Positions 12,431 to 25,800 of a stretch of DNA of 64,000 bases are shown piece after piece. The stretch's first letter is position 1; each line of letters opens with the position of its first letter. The stretch is taken from NCBI GenBank assembly GCA_948099385.1, contig CANUEZ040000113.1, positions 8,506,501 through 8,570,500 on the forward strand, in the 5' to 3' direction. The position numbers were made by a program, and so were the translations under genes. This DNA is from Fasciola hepatica (Eukaryota; Platyhelminthes; Trematoda; Plagiorchiida; Fasciolidae). Under the pieces are notes generated by a model. That model searched no databases and was not told the origin of the DNA. It saw only the letters and a program-made list of their open reading frames with translations.

Positions 12431-12896
12431 AGCAAATGCCATAGTATTGATTTCAATAATGAACTGACTAACCCATCAATAGGTAGGAAATGACAGTGAG
12501 TTGCGTGACAGTATGATGATGGCCTACAAAATCTCTAAGTCCAGTACTGTGGAAATGTCAAGTCAAACATAGAAAAAGTGTTATGTACCGTGGAAACAAA
12601 AATCACATTATAGCTTTCACGATATTGTTCCTGTTTGGCAAGGATTATTTCGGGATTTCCTAGCCAATACAGAGTACATTGATTCTATTCTGCTTGTAGA
12701 GCAAATGGTCGGTGCTGGACGTTCTATAAATCAGCACATTCGCCAGAAAATGATATCCTTTTACCGCAAGTCACAAAGTGGATACGAACTTGAAAAATGA
12801 CTGTCTATATTATGAGTCGAAATTGTTAACATTTGAATTTCCACTGCCATTGTCGTAAAAAGTTTGGAATATTGATGAGTTCCAACGAGTTTTGCG

Positions 12897-13190
12897 TCGC
12901 ATTCTTTCAAGCAGTAGACAACTGTGCAACTATGATCTACGTGTGCTCAGGCTGGAGAACGATATGGAGCAATTTACTTAACTGATCTCACTTTTGGTCG
13001 TAATATATAAATGGTGACAGAATGTTTTACGCAGTACTAGAGTGCATACTATTATTTATACTACTAACCTGATTAGGTTTACTAGTGTGTTTCTTGAGTT
13101 GGCAATCTAATTTTCCTTCTGTCGATAAGATTTGCATAAACTACAAGGTATATTTTTTCAGTATATATCACATTGTAATGTCACATTGAT
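12897..13190 (+). repeat. Inner foldback copy B (third copy of the segment)
   Basis: This is a third, more diverged copy of a segment of about 290 bp from the arms, lying exactly where homology between the left and right arms stops. Its orientation is that of the right arm. With copy A it makes a foldback with a 466-bp centre. Confidence 0.75.
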
Positions 13191-13199
13191 TTACTTGTA

Positions 13200-16100
13200 A
13201 TGCCTAATCTCCCCGTCCACCCACGTTTTCCCCGACGTTTCTGAAGATCATCAGTAATTCATGTACTCAAACCTTGTATAGTAAATGATACATGGTCCAC
13301 TCACAACTGCGGTTGATTTATACATGACATTCTTGTGAAAGGATCACAAAAATATGTTCCAAGTCACCGCAACTGAGAGTTTCATGTATAAAATTCATTG
13401 AATGCTGGCAACAAGTGGTAGAATTATGGGTCATTTACGCATTGTATTGTAACTAAAGATGTATTGTTCCTTTTTTAAGTTGCGTCCAACAATTATTTGT
13501 CGAAATGAGATGTTATTAACCGTATAGACCAGCCCACACGTTACCAGTGAAGATGAAGGAATACACATAAGTGGGGAATACGTTGTGGCCATTGCGTGAA
13601 TAGATTATTTTGATTTGGGTTAAATTTGTCTTTCTAGCTAACGGCATGCAGTAGTCCAATTATCAGAAAAGCTAGTCGGAATGACTGAAATTGTTTCTTT
13701 CTGATGGATGTTGCTTTTATGGAGGGAGAGGCATAAGGGGAAAGAATTTCCCTGCACGAGAAAACGGTTTCGAGCAGTAGGGATCTCGCAGTCAGAGACG
13801 GGGTTTTCTGTTGAAGGTCATTGTAGTTTAACCAAACCGTTGGTTGTCATGTGTCCTTACAGGAACACTATTACTACTCAGCATCATATAGGTGACAATT
13901 ATTCGATCGTTCTAATTGGGTGACCATAGTTGCTTGGTGAAACACTGGTGAGGTTTCCAATGTGAATACCTTCATTTACTGGATTCAAAAGGAATTCACA
14001 TGTGGAACTCATATCAGATGCTTATCGACACTGACACGTGTGTTGTTTCTGGCTTAAGCATTTTGTCTTACTGATTTTCTACCTATCATTTATCTCACAG
14101 GTAGAGATAAAAATTCCAGTGCGTGGTCTCGCTGTTCAACAAGAGACCGGAAGTTGATGGCATGTTATCCCAAAATATTTCTGCAGGTCACGGAGACATT
14201 GAATCGCATAAAGTTCATGTGCTCGTGGTTTGTTGATGATCAAATTCACCTTTTAGAAGACTTCGAAAGGCCACTACAAGACAGAAAAGTTTTACCACTC
14301 TGGTAAATAAGACTCGGTTAATATTTTGATAGCTCAGCCGTCTCGTGTTTCTCTGACGGACATTGAAAAAAGCTTTTCGTAAGCAATAACGCATTTTCTT
14401 ACAAAATAACATGGCAGCAAACTTAGATATGGTCCACAAAATCAAATTTTCGGCTTCCTTTCAAAATCTTCACTGGGACCAAAAGGAACGTCCCCGTGAA
14501 TCTCTAGGATTTCTGAGTAATACCATATCACCTTCCGTTTGGTACGGTGTGCCTACCAAATGTGATCTGGTAATACGATCAACCATTTTTATTCGTTAAG
14601 CTAATCGTATTGGCTTGCTGTTTTTCGTGTGCGATTCATGAGTTGTCTGAGATAACCCACAGGAAATTGATTTCTGGCAAAGCATTAACACGGTAACCCA
14701 TTAAATAACGTCGAAGTCAAAAAATCAGCACTCCGTTCGATATGGACTACGATCTGTCATGATGAGTTTCATCAGGGATGGTTTCCAGCGACACTGTTTA
14801 GACAGTAAGATACTTGAGGATGAAAATAAATGCAGATTCTTTCAATACTGAGACCATTCAACCAAATACAACGCATGAGTAAGATCCATCCGTTCAGTGG
14901 TCATCGACCCTCAAGTTCACCTACTGTTTCCCCAAATATGATTATTATTTAGCTCACAGAGAGCAAATTTGGTTATTCAAATACTTTTCCGATCCGAATT
15001 TGAAAATGGGAAAAGATTAGAGCCATCAAGGTGGTCTGTCTAATACCCCTGTATCACATCAAGAAATACCATGGAAACTAATTTTAATAAGTGGTAACGT
15101 TTAATACGGAATAACTGGAACGTTTGACATATTTTACCATGTAAGTAGAGTGCTTCTCAAAGTTAAGCTGGAATGCTTGACCTTACGTTATCCTCGTTCC
15201 ACTCTCCACGTACAATCGGTGTATAGAGCGAACAGTACCTACGAAGGATTGAACCCATTATGCTAACTTGTTGTTCTGATTACTAAGATCTAAAATCTAG
15301 CTTTGAACCGTTCGTTTCATTTGCTGTCGGGCCATCCAAGTTTAGAGTATTCATCTGATAAATTTCGCAAGCACTCACGAGATGGAAGATGTTTCTGACG
15401 TAGAAGGAACTGAAGCAGGAATATGATGAAACAAACGAAAACGGTGTCAGAGTTGCGCTTTCCGAAAATTTAACGGGACAGGTTTGAAAGTAATGACTTG
15501 GGAAGACTCAAAAACAAGACAAATATTCTAAGGTACATGCCACTCGCTTGGTATGTGAAAATGAAAACACACCTTTATCAGACTTTTCTATGCAGTTAGG
15601 ACCTTTGAGTGAGCTTTTTACCGTACAATTATCTTCGGCATAAAATATATGCAATAATACTTTCCTTCAGTGAGCTACTTTTTCGCTTTGATTGAAGTCC
15701 TCCTGATCACCGCTTCAAGTCAGAAATATACGTAATCCTGAAAACAGCTAGAGTGAGCTTTGACTTTTTATAGGAGGAACCGCATAGTGTGCTGATAAAA
15801 GCGATAGCTTTGAGGGACAAAACGCGCTTTTGATGCCGAATCGAACAAAAGGAATGAACTTACCAACAATAACTATGCCTGGACTGATTGTTGACCCCCT
15901 AATGGCACGTTTCGCATCCTGCAGACTTTTCCCAACTGAACATTTTTGTCCACCTCTTCAGTTAATGACTAATACCTCTTTTTTAGTTTATGCAAGGGAA
16001 CACGTAAATATAGAACATTTCAAGAGAAGTTCACGACGAAACCGAGGCTGCCGAAGGGAGGAATTGCCCGGCGGAGGCAGACTTCTAACCCTGGTTCCTG

Positions 16101-18140
16101 GGATTTCTTAATTTTCAGTGGTGACTAGTATTTGGTCACCGGTACGTATGCTGTGCGAGAGGCTATGTAGACCTGAAACTAGATCACCCACGGAGTTCTT
16201 CACCCATGGGAACATTCAGTAATTTAAGGAAAGATGGAACAATGCATGACATAAACCTGAGCAATAGATACACGTGGATAAGTTAGGAAAAGGCTTTTGC
16301 TCTCATTTGGCTTATCATTGATAAATTCAGCTTTTTCCCAACAAAATTTGTGTGATTAGTTTGGGCACTCTTGAACCATTTGATAATATCTGTGAAAATT
16401 TTCTTTTTACTTTCTCCTATCAAGACTAACTTAGTTCTATCTATTGGCTCAGAAGAAGTTGTACGGTGGGAGCCTACCAAAGTGACCTATTTTTACGTGG
16501 ATCATGAATTCAGGGAAAAATGAAAATAACCTTCCATCTCTTTAGTCAGCCAAGTCTAATCCGCATACACTTCCTAAAATGGCGAAGCACCACTTGGACA
16601 AAATCTACGCAATAATTATTGAAACTGATTTTGTGGATGTCATGAATAAGATCTACTAAAATTCCACTCATCACTGAAAACCCAAGGAAACAACAGATGT
16701 TTATCAAATTCAGTGCATGTGTTGAATCTAAGTGAAGCGTCTGAACATGACATCTGCTTTATTGTAGTATCCAGTTCAAACGGTCACCCTTACCATGCAG
16801 ACCGTTGAAAAGTAAATTTATCATATATGGACGGGAGAGGGCCTGTTGTTATTTAACCATGTTCCGTTCCCTGCACAGTTTGTTGGCCGATCGATCTTGT
16901 AACATATCTACTGAAATTGACTAACCTGAGGATGGAGTATGCGAGAGCTTGCTTGCAACATTGCTCAGTGGCATAGCTTACCCAATCGTAAGTGAACCTC
17001 CTTGCTGGCTGGGGTCTTGCACATCTAACGCGGTCGGATTGCATCCACAATTCTCAAATAAATGGAGTGAACTAATTACATGTTCTGCCACTAATCACGA
17101 ACATAACACAATGAGAAAGGCAACCTGGTTATCTGCAACCCACCTTCACTGAAGTGACAGAATCAGATGACACTTGTCTTTACAGAGGATGCTTCACAGA
17201 ATCTTGGGGCATATTCCATAATCATTATTCATAGCAGACTTGCACTGAGCTTGATGGAGTGTGACTGGCATTTGATCAAGGTAAATTAGCAAAGACATGA
17301 AGACATTAGGGGGAGGAGGCCTCAAATTTCTCCGAGCTCCTCAATCTCGATGGGAATATTCATCACATACCAATACTCTCATTCTCAGGTTCACCTTCAT
17401 TTTACCTTGATCACCTTAGTAATTTTTGTGCAAATAAAGTGATGCTTAATTAGGCAAAACTTTCCTGATTTACTAAAAAACGGAAAGACCAAGAACTCTT
17501 CAGCGGAAATGATCACTCTTCATCAGATGGTAAGCAAAAAATGGAAAAGAATCTTTAGAAAATCTGGAGCTCGTCAAAGGAAACACCATGCAGGCTGGGA
17601 ATTAGCTGTTTGCAAAGAACCTATTCACACCATGTGCTTATCCGTTGTAATCCGCAAGAAAATTCCACCTCCACCAGGCAGTTTTTCGGTGCTGGCAGAT
17701 CTAGTTGGGATAAAACAACACTCTCAGCTCCGCGCAATCCTTCTGCAAGAAAGTTGTTTTCACAGGGACATAAATGATGAAATGGTTACACTTGATGTTT
17801 TCAATGGAAACTGCGTGAATTGCCCCGCCTTGTGGAATTATTGCGTATAATAGCGATCCTTGGTGTAAACGAACCAGAAACCTTTTTTACATTCTCTGCG
17901 CACTTGTTAGTTGTTCTACACACAAATGCGAACCCAATTTTTCGAACAATTTCCGCCTAATTCTGTCAGTGAATGCATAGGTTTCCACCCAGATATTCCC
18001 CGATGAACGACTTAGGATTCGTTGACTCAAGTTCAAAATATTTGCAAATAAATTTGATGTTTCATTGTACTTCGTTGCTGGTGATTTCAGTGGTTTCGAC
18101 GTAAATTTACATTATCCGCTTGGTTTGACTAACACTTGCG
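13200..18140. other. No gene recognised
   Basis: This is the spacer between the inverted arms. Open frames are short (up to about 113 codons at 17509-17850 plus) and match no domain I know. A frame at 15830-16111 and one at 16853-17050 were checked and not recognised. No repeats of note were seen. Confidence 0.55.
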
Positions 18141-18145
18141 CTTAT

Positions 18146-18679
18146 TTAACTAGAGCGTACGATTTTCTGGACTATCTTTATTGAGGAGCCCATGTCATTT
18201 TCCACTTCAAGTTTCTGATCACCAGGCGCCTCTGACCACGCAATAGACAAAAACCTCACCCTTGAAATACAGTCATACCAACAATGTTCAGTGCTGATTG
18301 AGCCGTCTTCAAGGCGGTTCATCCGAACGTCAAGGAAGGCGATTGTACTATCTGACTCTGTTTCTATTGTGGAATGTAAATTTGTGTGAGCTGAGTTAAA
18401 GCTGTCCAACAGCTGGCTTATGTGTTCTGATGAGTTGATAGCACAGAAAATGTCATCTACGTAGCGTTTGTATACAATACAGTTTTGGATTGTAGATTCA
18501 AGCGGGCCATTTTTTAACTTTGCCATAAAGATATCCGCAAGTAGTGGTCCGAGCGGGGAGCCCACTGCTACCTCATCCTTTGGACGATAGATCTGGAACA
18601 ACGTATATCGGCCGCACGACCAGGGGTTTGTCTGAACGCATCGGCGAACACCACCCTGCATTGTTGAACACTGTAGCAT
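18146..18679 (-). pseudogene. Penelope-like reverse transcriptase core (inverted fragment)
   Basis: A 177-codon open frame is recognisable as a Penelope-clade RT palm. A G-S-P-L-G-P-L-L-A-D-I-F box lies at residues 40-51, and an intact Y-V-D-D catalytic box at residues 73-76. They are followed by an I-A-F-L-D-V segment (about residue 112) and the start of the thumb. PLE RTs extend a primer at a nick made by their GIY-YIG endonuclease and are related to telomerase RT. The fragment lacks the N-terminal domain and fingers, and it ends before the thumb is complete. It is the longest open frame in the window, and its catalytic box is intact although the element is broken. Confidence 0.9.
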
Positions 18680-18719
18680 TTAAGTCACTCACTAGCGCTG
18701 TCGTTTCACACCTTTAGCA

Positions 18720-18942
18720 GACTAATCATGCAGTAAACGTGGCTGAGGCCTTCCGTGCTCTGTATAAGGTTCGGGTTCGGCAATCAAGACCGGCAAAGTG
18801 TCGCATGCTAGCCACAGCTGAGGCCGTCAGCATCCATCTCCACAACCCCCTTCTATGCGCTCAAAAACAATTTGTATGTGCCCTTAAGCTTCCCTGGCCC
18901 TCCGTCCACCCTACAACAGTCCATGGAACAGATGACAGCTGA
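18720..18942 (+). pseudogene. Penelope-like C-terminal tail (after GIY-YIG)
   Basis: A plus-strand frame carries the segment L-A-T-A-E-A-V, then a C-A-Q-K segment and an L-P-W-P ending, the typical C-terminal end of PLE proteins. It is a 3' fragment that lacks the GIY-YIG catalytic region. It faces the opposite way from the RT fragment at 18146-18679, and the gap between the two recognisable parts is under 60 bp. Non-coding element sequence runs to about 19134. Confidence 0.8.
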
Positions 18943-19134
18943 AAATACACGAGAAAAAACAATACACATCTGGTTTTGATTTAAGCCCGGATTACAATTG
19001 TTTTCTACCCCACTTGTCACTTCCCATTTATCTAATTGGTTCAACCCTTTGACTTGTCGTAATAAACTGTGATGTAATGGCATGAATATGAATCACTGAA
19101 AACGAGCTTGTTCGCCAAACTGTGTTCTCCAAGT

Positions 19135-19578
19135 TATGAACAAAGCTTAGTAATTGCATTTTGACTAAATATATTCAAAACTCATATCATCAAATTCCTT
19201 GTGATAGTCAAACTATACTTCCAATGTCGGAGGTTACTCACCTTAGAGCAAAATGTGTGATGTATATCGGATGATTTCATGAAGCATTTCCTGCTTTATC
19301 ATAGCGTTTAATTATTTTTTCAATGTTCTCCAATACTGAAAATCTGATCCTGGGAGATGCTAAATGCCCTATTTTTGTCTCGTCATCAATGATAATTGTG
19401 AAAAGTCATCTTTTCTGGTCAGATGCAGGAACTCATGTGCACAATATCGTGTTCCCCAAATCGTTGCACTAAATTGGAATAGGGAATAACCAAAATGTAT
19501 TCCGAGGAGGTATAAAATTTTTGTTGCACCCAATTTTATTCATTGTCCTCGGATTGTTTTATGTGAAGTCATTTCACA

Positions 19579-19639
<61 letters not shown>

Positions 19640-20562
19640 CTTGGCGATTTATACCATTGCGTTTAATTCGGTATCAGATATAATCCTCAGGTCGAAAACA
19701 CTGAGCAATCTCAAACCTGGAACCACTTACTTACTCACTATTGCTATGCTGCATGACATTGTCATAACGCTCTCAGTCTCATCTATCATTTATATAATGG
19801 AGAAGTATTCGGTTGAATTATTCAGACTCACCAGATTGGTCATGTGGAGCAATGTTTGTGTTTACCTTTGAACATAAACGCTGAATTCATGGTCTCGCTG
19901 AGAGTTTTGTTTTTTGCCCGAAAACCAGAGAATTTCACTGTGTACCATCATAGAATTAACTGCCAACATCTATCCGTACAACCGTGTGACTTGTCTAATG
20001 TGACAAAAACTGGTGCCTTTTTAGGCCGTCATCAGGACAGGATTGTCGGAAGGGTATTTTTATTAGCTAGTATTCCGAAAACTGATGGACGTTTATCATC
20101 ACTTTCACAGCCGTGTGTGCGCATTTTCCAAATCAGTATTCTAGGAAGAAATTGACGACCAATATTTCAACACATGTTGTTATAAACTTTCAATTCTTTG
20201 TCTCTCAAGATCGAAATTGATTCAACCACAAGATATTTGTTTCTAGATTATGCCTATTTTGATTTACCTATCATCGTGACGGAATCTTAAAGCTCAGCTC
20301 TATGTTGCTGAAACAGGTTTATGGTGTCTTTTTCTTGACTTGGGTTATTGACCGAAGCTACGAATACAGTTCGTTGTTTTATTGACAGTGCGCCAGTTGT
20401 CTTTCAGTTGAACAATAATGCTGTATTGTGTTACTGGTCGGATAAGTAATTTATTGATTTGAATTTTTGGGTAACAATAGAATGCTGGTGGATCCCCAGT
20501 TGCACATTGTCTTCGAACGGATAACAAAAAAATCTTCCTTGTCATTTGTTTGTATTCGACCT
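19135..20562 (+). repeat. 1.4-kb repeat, copy 1
   Basis: This is a direct repeat of 42295-43699, about 95 percent identical by eye over its length. It includes an AT microsatellite, a 103-codon open frame (19844-20155), and a conserved right end around G-G-T-G-G-A-T-C-C-C-C-A-G. The flanks outside the unit are unrelated, which gives clear ends. No protein domain is recognisable. In the 103-codon frame nearly all differences between copies change the amino acid, so it is probably not coding. It may be a non-autonomous element or a piece of a larger repeat. Confidence 0.85.
19582..19637. repeat. AT dinucleotide microsatellite (about 56 nt)
   Basis: An uninterrupted alternating A/T run inside repeat copy 1. 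The other copy carries the same tract at a shorter length (about 43 nt). Confidence 0.97.
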
Positions 20563-22837
20563 CGTAAAAATGAACTTTGTAGTTTGGATCACGCATCGGA
20601 TTAAGTGAATTTTGTCTTGGACTGAAATTCGAATGCTAAATAATTTGCAGAATCACCACAGATTCTTCCAGTCAGATGATAAAATTCAGGTCGATTTATA
20701 GCAAGAAAGAATGCTGTCATATGAGTGCTGTTCTTTTGTCGGGAAAAACGGTTTATCTTTAGCTTACCAGATATACTTGTCAAACCTAACTACTGGGAAG
20801 CATATCGTTTTACATTCATCTACTTAGCATACGAAAAGAAGATATTTTTGTAGCAGTTCTTTGATAACTACCAAAGTCAGTGAACGACAACCGAACTCAG
20901 TAGTTATTTATTTTGTTGATGTTTTCACTATTCCGAACGGTTGGTTTGGCGGTAGAATCAATTCGTCAGATAACATCTAAAAAGCAGCAGCAAACAGCAG
21001 TCTGAGATGAAAGCATCGGGGTGGAGAATCACAAATTCGGGTGTATTTTCGTGAAATATTTAGGAATTTCATTGCGTTTTCAATTTAAGAAAGAGGCTGC
21101 TCAGGTATATTTCGATAAACGAATAATGTACAGTAGGTTCATGGCAATGATCTCATTTCAAAAGTAAGGAGCTTGCACGAAACTTAAATAACAAGTAATT
21201 ATTTCATAGTTACTTCGTCGGTTATCAAGGTTTTGTTGTACTAACCGAAGAAAACTTACTGCAAGATTCATTTTGTGATTCCAAAATTGGACTCGTTCCA
21301 TGCAGGCTCTTCTTATTTCAAATCAGATTGCGACAATGAAGTGTATTTGTATCGAAAAGGCAAATTTATGAGGTATCATCTCAGAAACCAAGGTCTTGCC
21401 GATTATTCCCACAACAGACTGAACGTGAATCAATTTAGATAAAGTGGTACTGAAATTAGTTTCATTTCTTCTATTGGTTTTTCTATTTCTGTGGGGGTTT
21501 GAGTTGGATAAAGTTACTCATGTGGAATCCGTGTGCGGCTTTATGGAAAAGACACATTCTTAGCGACAAGCAGCCGTCGACAGTGCCCATGCGCTCAAGA
21601 GCTGGTTGACATCTACCATAATCACAAGCGATTCGGGTTACGAACGTCGTGCTTACGAAAAATGCAGAGCGTGCACCATCGGAAGTAGTAAACAGTACTC
21701 CTTCATCAAGGGAAATGATTTTAACCACATAACTTGTTACCTACTTTGAAGTATTGAAATTCATGGAAAGAAATATTCAAAGGTAGAAAATTCTCTGTCA
21801 TGGCAAAAATGTCTCTTGTAGGGAAGATGTTGCAGTTAGGGGAGTCGCTATGTTTGGGGGAGAGGAGACACAGGATTAGTTCATCAAAACAGTCGGTTGG
21901 TACGGCGGAGAATCACAAATCAGGTGTCAAATTCAAGGAATATTTAGGAAGGGTACAGCGTTTCCATAATTTAGACAAAGGTCAACTTAGGTGATTTCGA
22001 AAAACGAATTCCATAGAATGTGACCAATCACACTGGCTCATGTGGGTCCTAAAGTGGACTCTTTTGATAAAGCCCCTGTCAAACCGAATAATTGAAATGA
22101 TGTCATTCCAGTGCAAATTTCATCGATAAGTCGCAAAAACTGTTTTGTCTGAATGGATTAAGGAGAATGTATTGGAATATTGGCAACGTTTCCTGATTCG
22201 AAACGACGGACTATCGAAAATACTGAAAACATACATGAAGGAACTTAGTTATCTTGATGGAAAGTTGTTCAGTTTGAAAGAAATATGGACAATGTATACT
22301 TAATATGATACTCCATTGTGTCAGCTTCCAAACATGATATTTATTGTGTAACTCAACTCATAACTTGTTTGGAGAATTATGACATTTAAAATACTCGTTG
22401 TACTTTATGGATTATTCAAAATGAAAAAAATAGGAAAATGCTGGCTGCGTTTCCAATGCTTGTCGTTTTCCAGTTGTTGCTAGCTGGAAAGCCAGATTCA
22501 CTGTGACACTAAAATTTGTCCACACCTAACTGATCAGCGAGATCTTACGGTGTCTCTTTTTTGGATGAAGATTAGCCTAATCCTGTCCTAATGAAGTGTT
22601 TCTCCAATTAAGGGCAATCCGTAGTGCTATAATCTCGTTGAAGTTGCAGCTTTCCCTGTGTCTTGATGAATTGTGAATTGCGGAATACTTTCAAAAAATG
22701 ATTGGAGCTGTGCCCATTTTCGTCTTTATTAGGCTTATTTTTCCTTTCCAAATCAAGGTAGACGAATATTCCAAAATTTGTCTTACTCTTCGAAATTCTT
22801 GTCCATTCCGTACAGAGTAATAGAACAAAACAGACTC
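20563..22837. other. No gene recognised; weak direct repeat
   Basis: Only short open frames are present. A diverged direct repeat of about 55 bp links 21019-21075 and 21904-21960 (shared G-A-G-A-A-T-C-A-C-A-A-A and A-T-A-T-T-T-A-G-G-A-A stretches), suggesting an old duplication. Nothing else was identified. Confidence 0.5.
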
Positions 22838-25800
22838 GCTGGAACTCATCAATATTTCAAACGTTTTACTACAATGGGCGTGGAAATTCAAATGTGAACA
22901 ATTTCGACTCATAATATAGACAGTCATTTTTCAAGTTCGTATCCACTTTGTGACTTGCAGTGAAAGGATATCATTTGTTGGCGAATGTGCTGATTTATAG
23001 AACGTCCGGCACCGACCATTTGCTCTACAAGCAGAATAGAATCAATGTACTCTGTATTGGCTAGGAAATCCCGAAATAATCCATGCCAAACAGGAACAAT
23101 ATCGTGAAAGCTATAATGTGATTTTTGTTTCCACGGTACATAACACTTTTTCTATGTTTGGCTTGACATTTCCACAGTACTGGGATTTTGTAGGTCATCA
23201 TCGTACTGTCACACTACTCATTGTCATTTCCTACTTATTTATGGGTTAGTCAGTTCATTATTGAAATCAATACTATGGCATTTGCTTGCATTCTTTCAAG
23301 CAGTAGACAATTGTGCAACTATGATCCACGTGTGCTCAGGCTAGAGAGTGACATGGAGTAATTTCCTTAACTGACCTCTCTTTTGATCGTAAGATATGAA
23401 TGGTGACAGATTTTTCTAGGCAATACTAGTGTGCATACTATTATTTATACCACGTAAGTGGTTATGAAAGGGTTCACAATTGTGATGTTTTTTGACTCGG
23501 TAATCTAATTTTCCTTCTATCGATATGATTAGCATATATTACAAACTATATTTGTTCAATATAAATCACATTACAATGTCGTATCATCGTTTCCACATGG
23601 ATATCTAGTGATATGTTGGTTGTACACGGTCCTCGGAAATTGTCATTATCTATTTCACCAAGGATCAATTAATGATATGTCTTCAACTGGTAACCAATAT
23701 GTATTTCTATTCTGATGCTTTTTCTCCAAGCGCTTAGATACGGACGGTTTTCAATGATTTGTGAAGTCATACCGCATTTGTTTTTGTATGTTCTTGGTAA
23801 CGACGCTCTTCGTTTAATTGAACTGAAACCCTTATCCAAGTTTTCAGGAATTAATCCCGGGGTAGACTATTTATTGAAAACAGCTATATCCAGGCACTTC
23901 CGTGGTCATTTTTGTTTAGTCATTTCTGGACGTCACTGAAAATGGGGATAAATTTACGAGTATCATAAATGTAATCAGCTCTTCGCAGATTTAGTTTGAT
24001 ATTGTCTTGATATTATTCAGCGTCAATTATCAACTATTCACTCGTCTGACGAATGAAGTCGTTTTGGTTTCGTTCTGTTGACAAACTGGTACCCTACTAG
24101 AGACCAGACAATTGAAGTTGTCCATGTATCATATATATACATGTGATGTTCATCGTGATGAACATGAAATATTGCTCAGTATCCGATTTGAGTTTCTTGT
24201 CTCGAATAATGTATATCAGGCTACCTGTTATCACTGTTTTATGTACTTAAATTGTCCTACAATTCACTTGGGAATATTGCTGCTTTATGAGTAGTGAAAT
24301 GCTTATGGCCTCAGTTACCAGGATAAGACGCTCTGAGCAAATTAGTGTAACTATTGAAATGGTGTGGGAGTATAATTGTTCTGATCAACAGAACCACAAA
24401 ATCTAAGGTAGACTTTATTTCAATAGGTTTATTGTCCGAGTTATTTGATACAAGCCTTTATTCTGGTCAATAGACTTCTCACGGTTTTGCCTATATGAAA
24501 AGGTTAGGAGAAATTATTTCTAAAAGATTCTATGAGATATGTGGTTCAAAAATGCTTGACAACGATGCTTGTGAAACCTACTGAAGAAAGAATATTCCAG
24601 TTTGCATCCGAACAAGCGTTTTCCTGAAGGTCATTCGAGCGCACTTCGATAACTCCTTGCATTTTTATCGAGTTATTTATGGGAAGATGAATTGAAACTG
24701 AACTTTTTCGTCATCTCCCTAAAGAGGACCAATGTTCAGTTGCAGAAGCCTATAATTTAAAATTTCGCGTGTGTTTGCCTCATCTCACTCACGAACAGGA
24801 GCACCAACTATCGGGTGAAGCATACATACCACCGCGAATACACTTCCAAGAGCTACATGGTTTACCTAATCTAATAAATAAGACGAGTCCATCCATGTAC
24901 CGATCAGAAAGCCGTGCCAGAAATCCCTGTCACTAATGCAGCTCGAGAATGTTCCCGAGAATTCTCAATCCCTGTTGGACATAAGATTGCTGCAGGTTTC
25001 AGTGCTGCTAGTACCGTGTGATTTGAAGCCGCATTGGAAGTCCAACAAATGAGATCACGTACTGATTTCATCATAGGGTTCAAGTCACGGGTTTTGTCAT
25101 TTTGGCCATGGGCCTGTTTCTGGTATGAGTTTTTAGTATATGGTGAGCGGTGGAAGGGTCAGAAAAAAGTTGTTCGATGTAGGGATATCCTCCGAAATAT
25201 TACCTTAACCAATATTGATATATTGTAACAGCCAACACTACTGACTTGGGCAGGAATAAAAAGCGTTCAGATTTTTTGGTGGGCTCCAGTTAGACATTCC
25301 TCGAAAGTTGGGGAAATCTTCAGTGGTATGACTGAAAAAGTTCCATAATTTAACGGAAAGATGTTACTCCGGTAGGCTATTGTTTTACAGAATAAAGCGT
25401 CACGGTTTGATTCACGGGAGATGTATACATAGAATCTTATAGAACGAGTTGTCTGTTAATTATTCACTGCGAGACATGTGAGTGTATGCTCAACTTTGAA
25501 ATCCAGTTCATACAGTTACTCCGTATCGGCCAAGATCTGAAGGTATTCACCGAAATGTATCTGTTCTAGAGAGAGTAGGAGGAGGACTACATACACCATA
25601 GTCATTGTAGTCAGATGTGCAAAATGTGATGTTGCATAAAATCGCGAATGTGTATATCACCCACACAGTGGGTACAGTGTTGCTACTACTGCGAGAAACC
25701 CTTGAGAATACAGACAAACCACATGTTTAATACCACGTGTGAACATCGTGTTCGGCGTGACATTTGGTGTAACTCAATGTAAAACAACATTGTTCCATTT

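Larger units (their letters stand above)
8664..12888 (-). repeat. Left arm of 4-kb inverted repeat
   Basis: The reverse complement of this segment matches 22838-26900 nearly end to end. By eye, sampled blocks agree at about 95 percent or better. The outer break lies in a shared G-C-A-A-G-C-T-A-G-G stretch at about 8664; the inner break is at about 12888. This arm carries a 382-bp tandem duplication (10718-11481) that the other arm lacks, and it lacks an insertion of about 120 bp present at about 25115-25236. No recognisable protein domain is encoded. Short open frames kept in both arms (8854-9159 and 11779-12003) differ mainly at amino-acid-changing positions and are therefore probably not genes. 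Confidence 0.9.
18146..19134 (+). mobile_element. Penelope-like element, 3' tail sense with inverted 5' part
   Basis: The left part (18146-18679) is the RT core of a Penelope-like element read on the minus strand. The right part (about 18720-19134) is the C-terminal GIY-YIG tail and 3' end of the same kind of element read on the plus strand. The RT 5' side touches the start of the tail, and the thumb side of the RT faces the outer flank. This is the geometry of a 5'-inverted insertion. The element's 3' end stops where the 1.4-kb repeat starts at 19135. The layout is seen directly; the mechanism is inferred. Confidence 0.8.
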
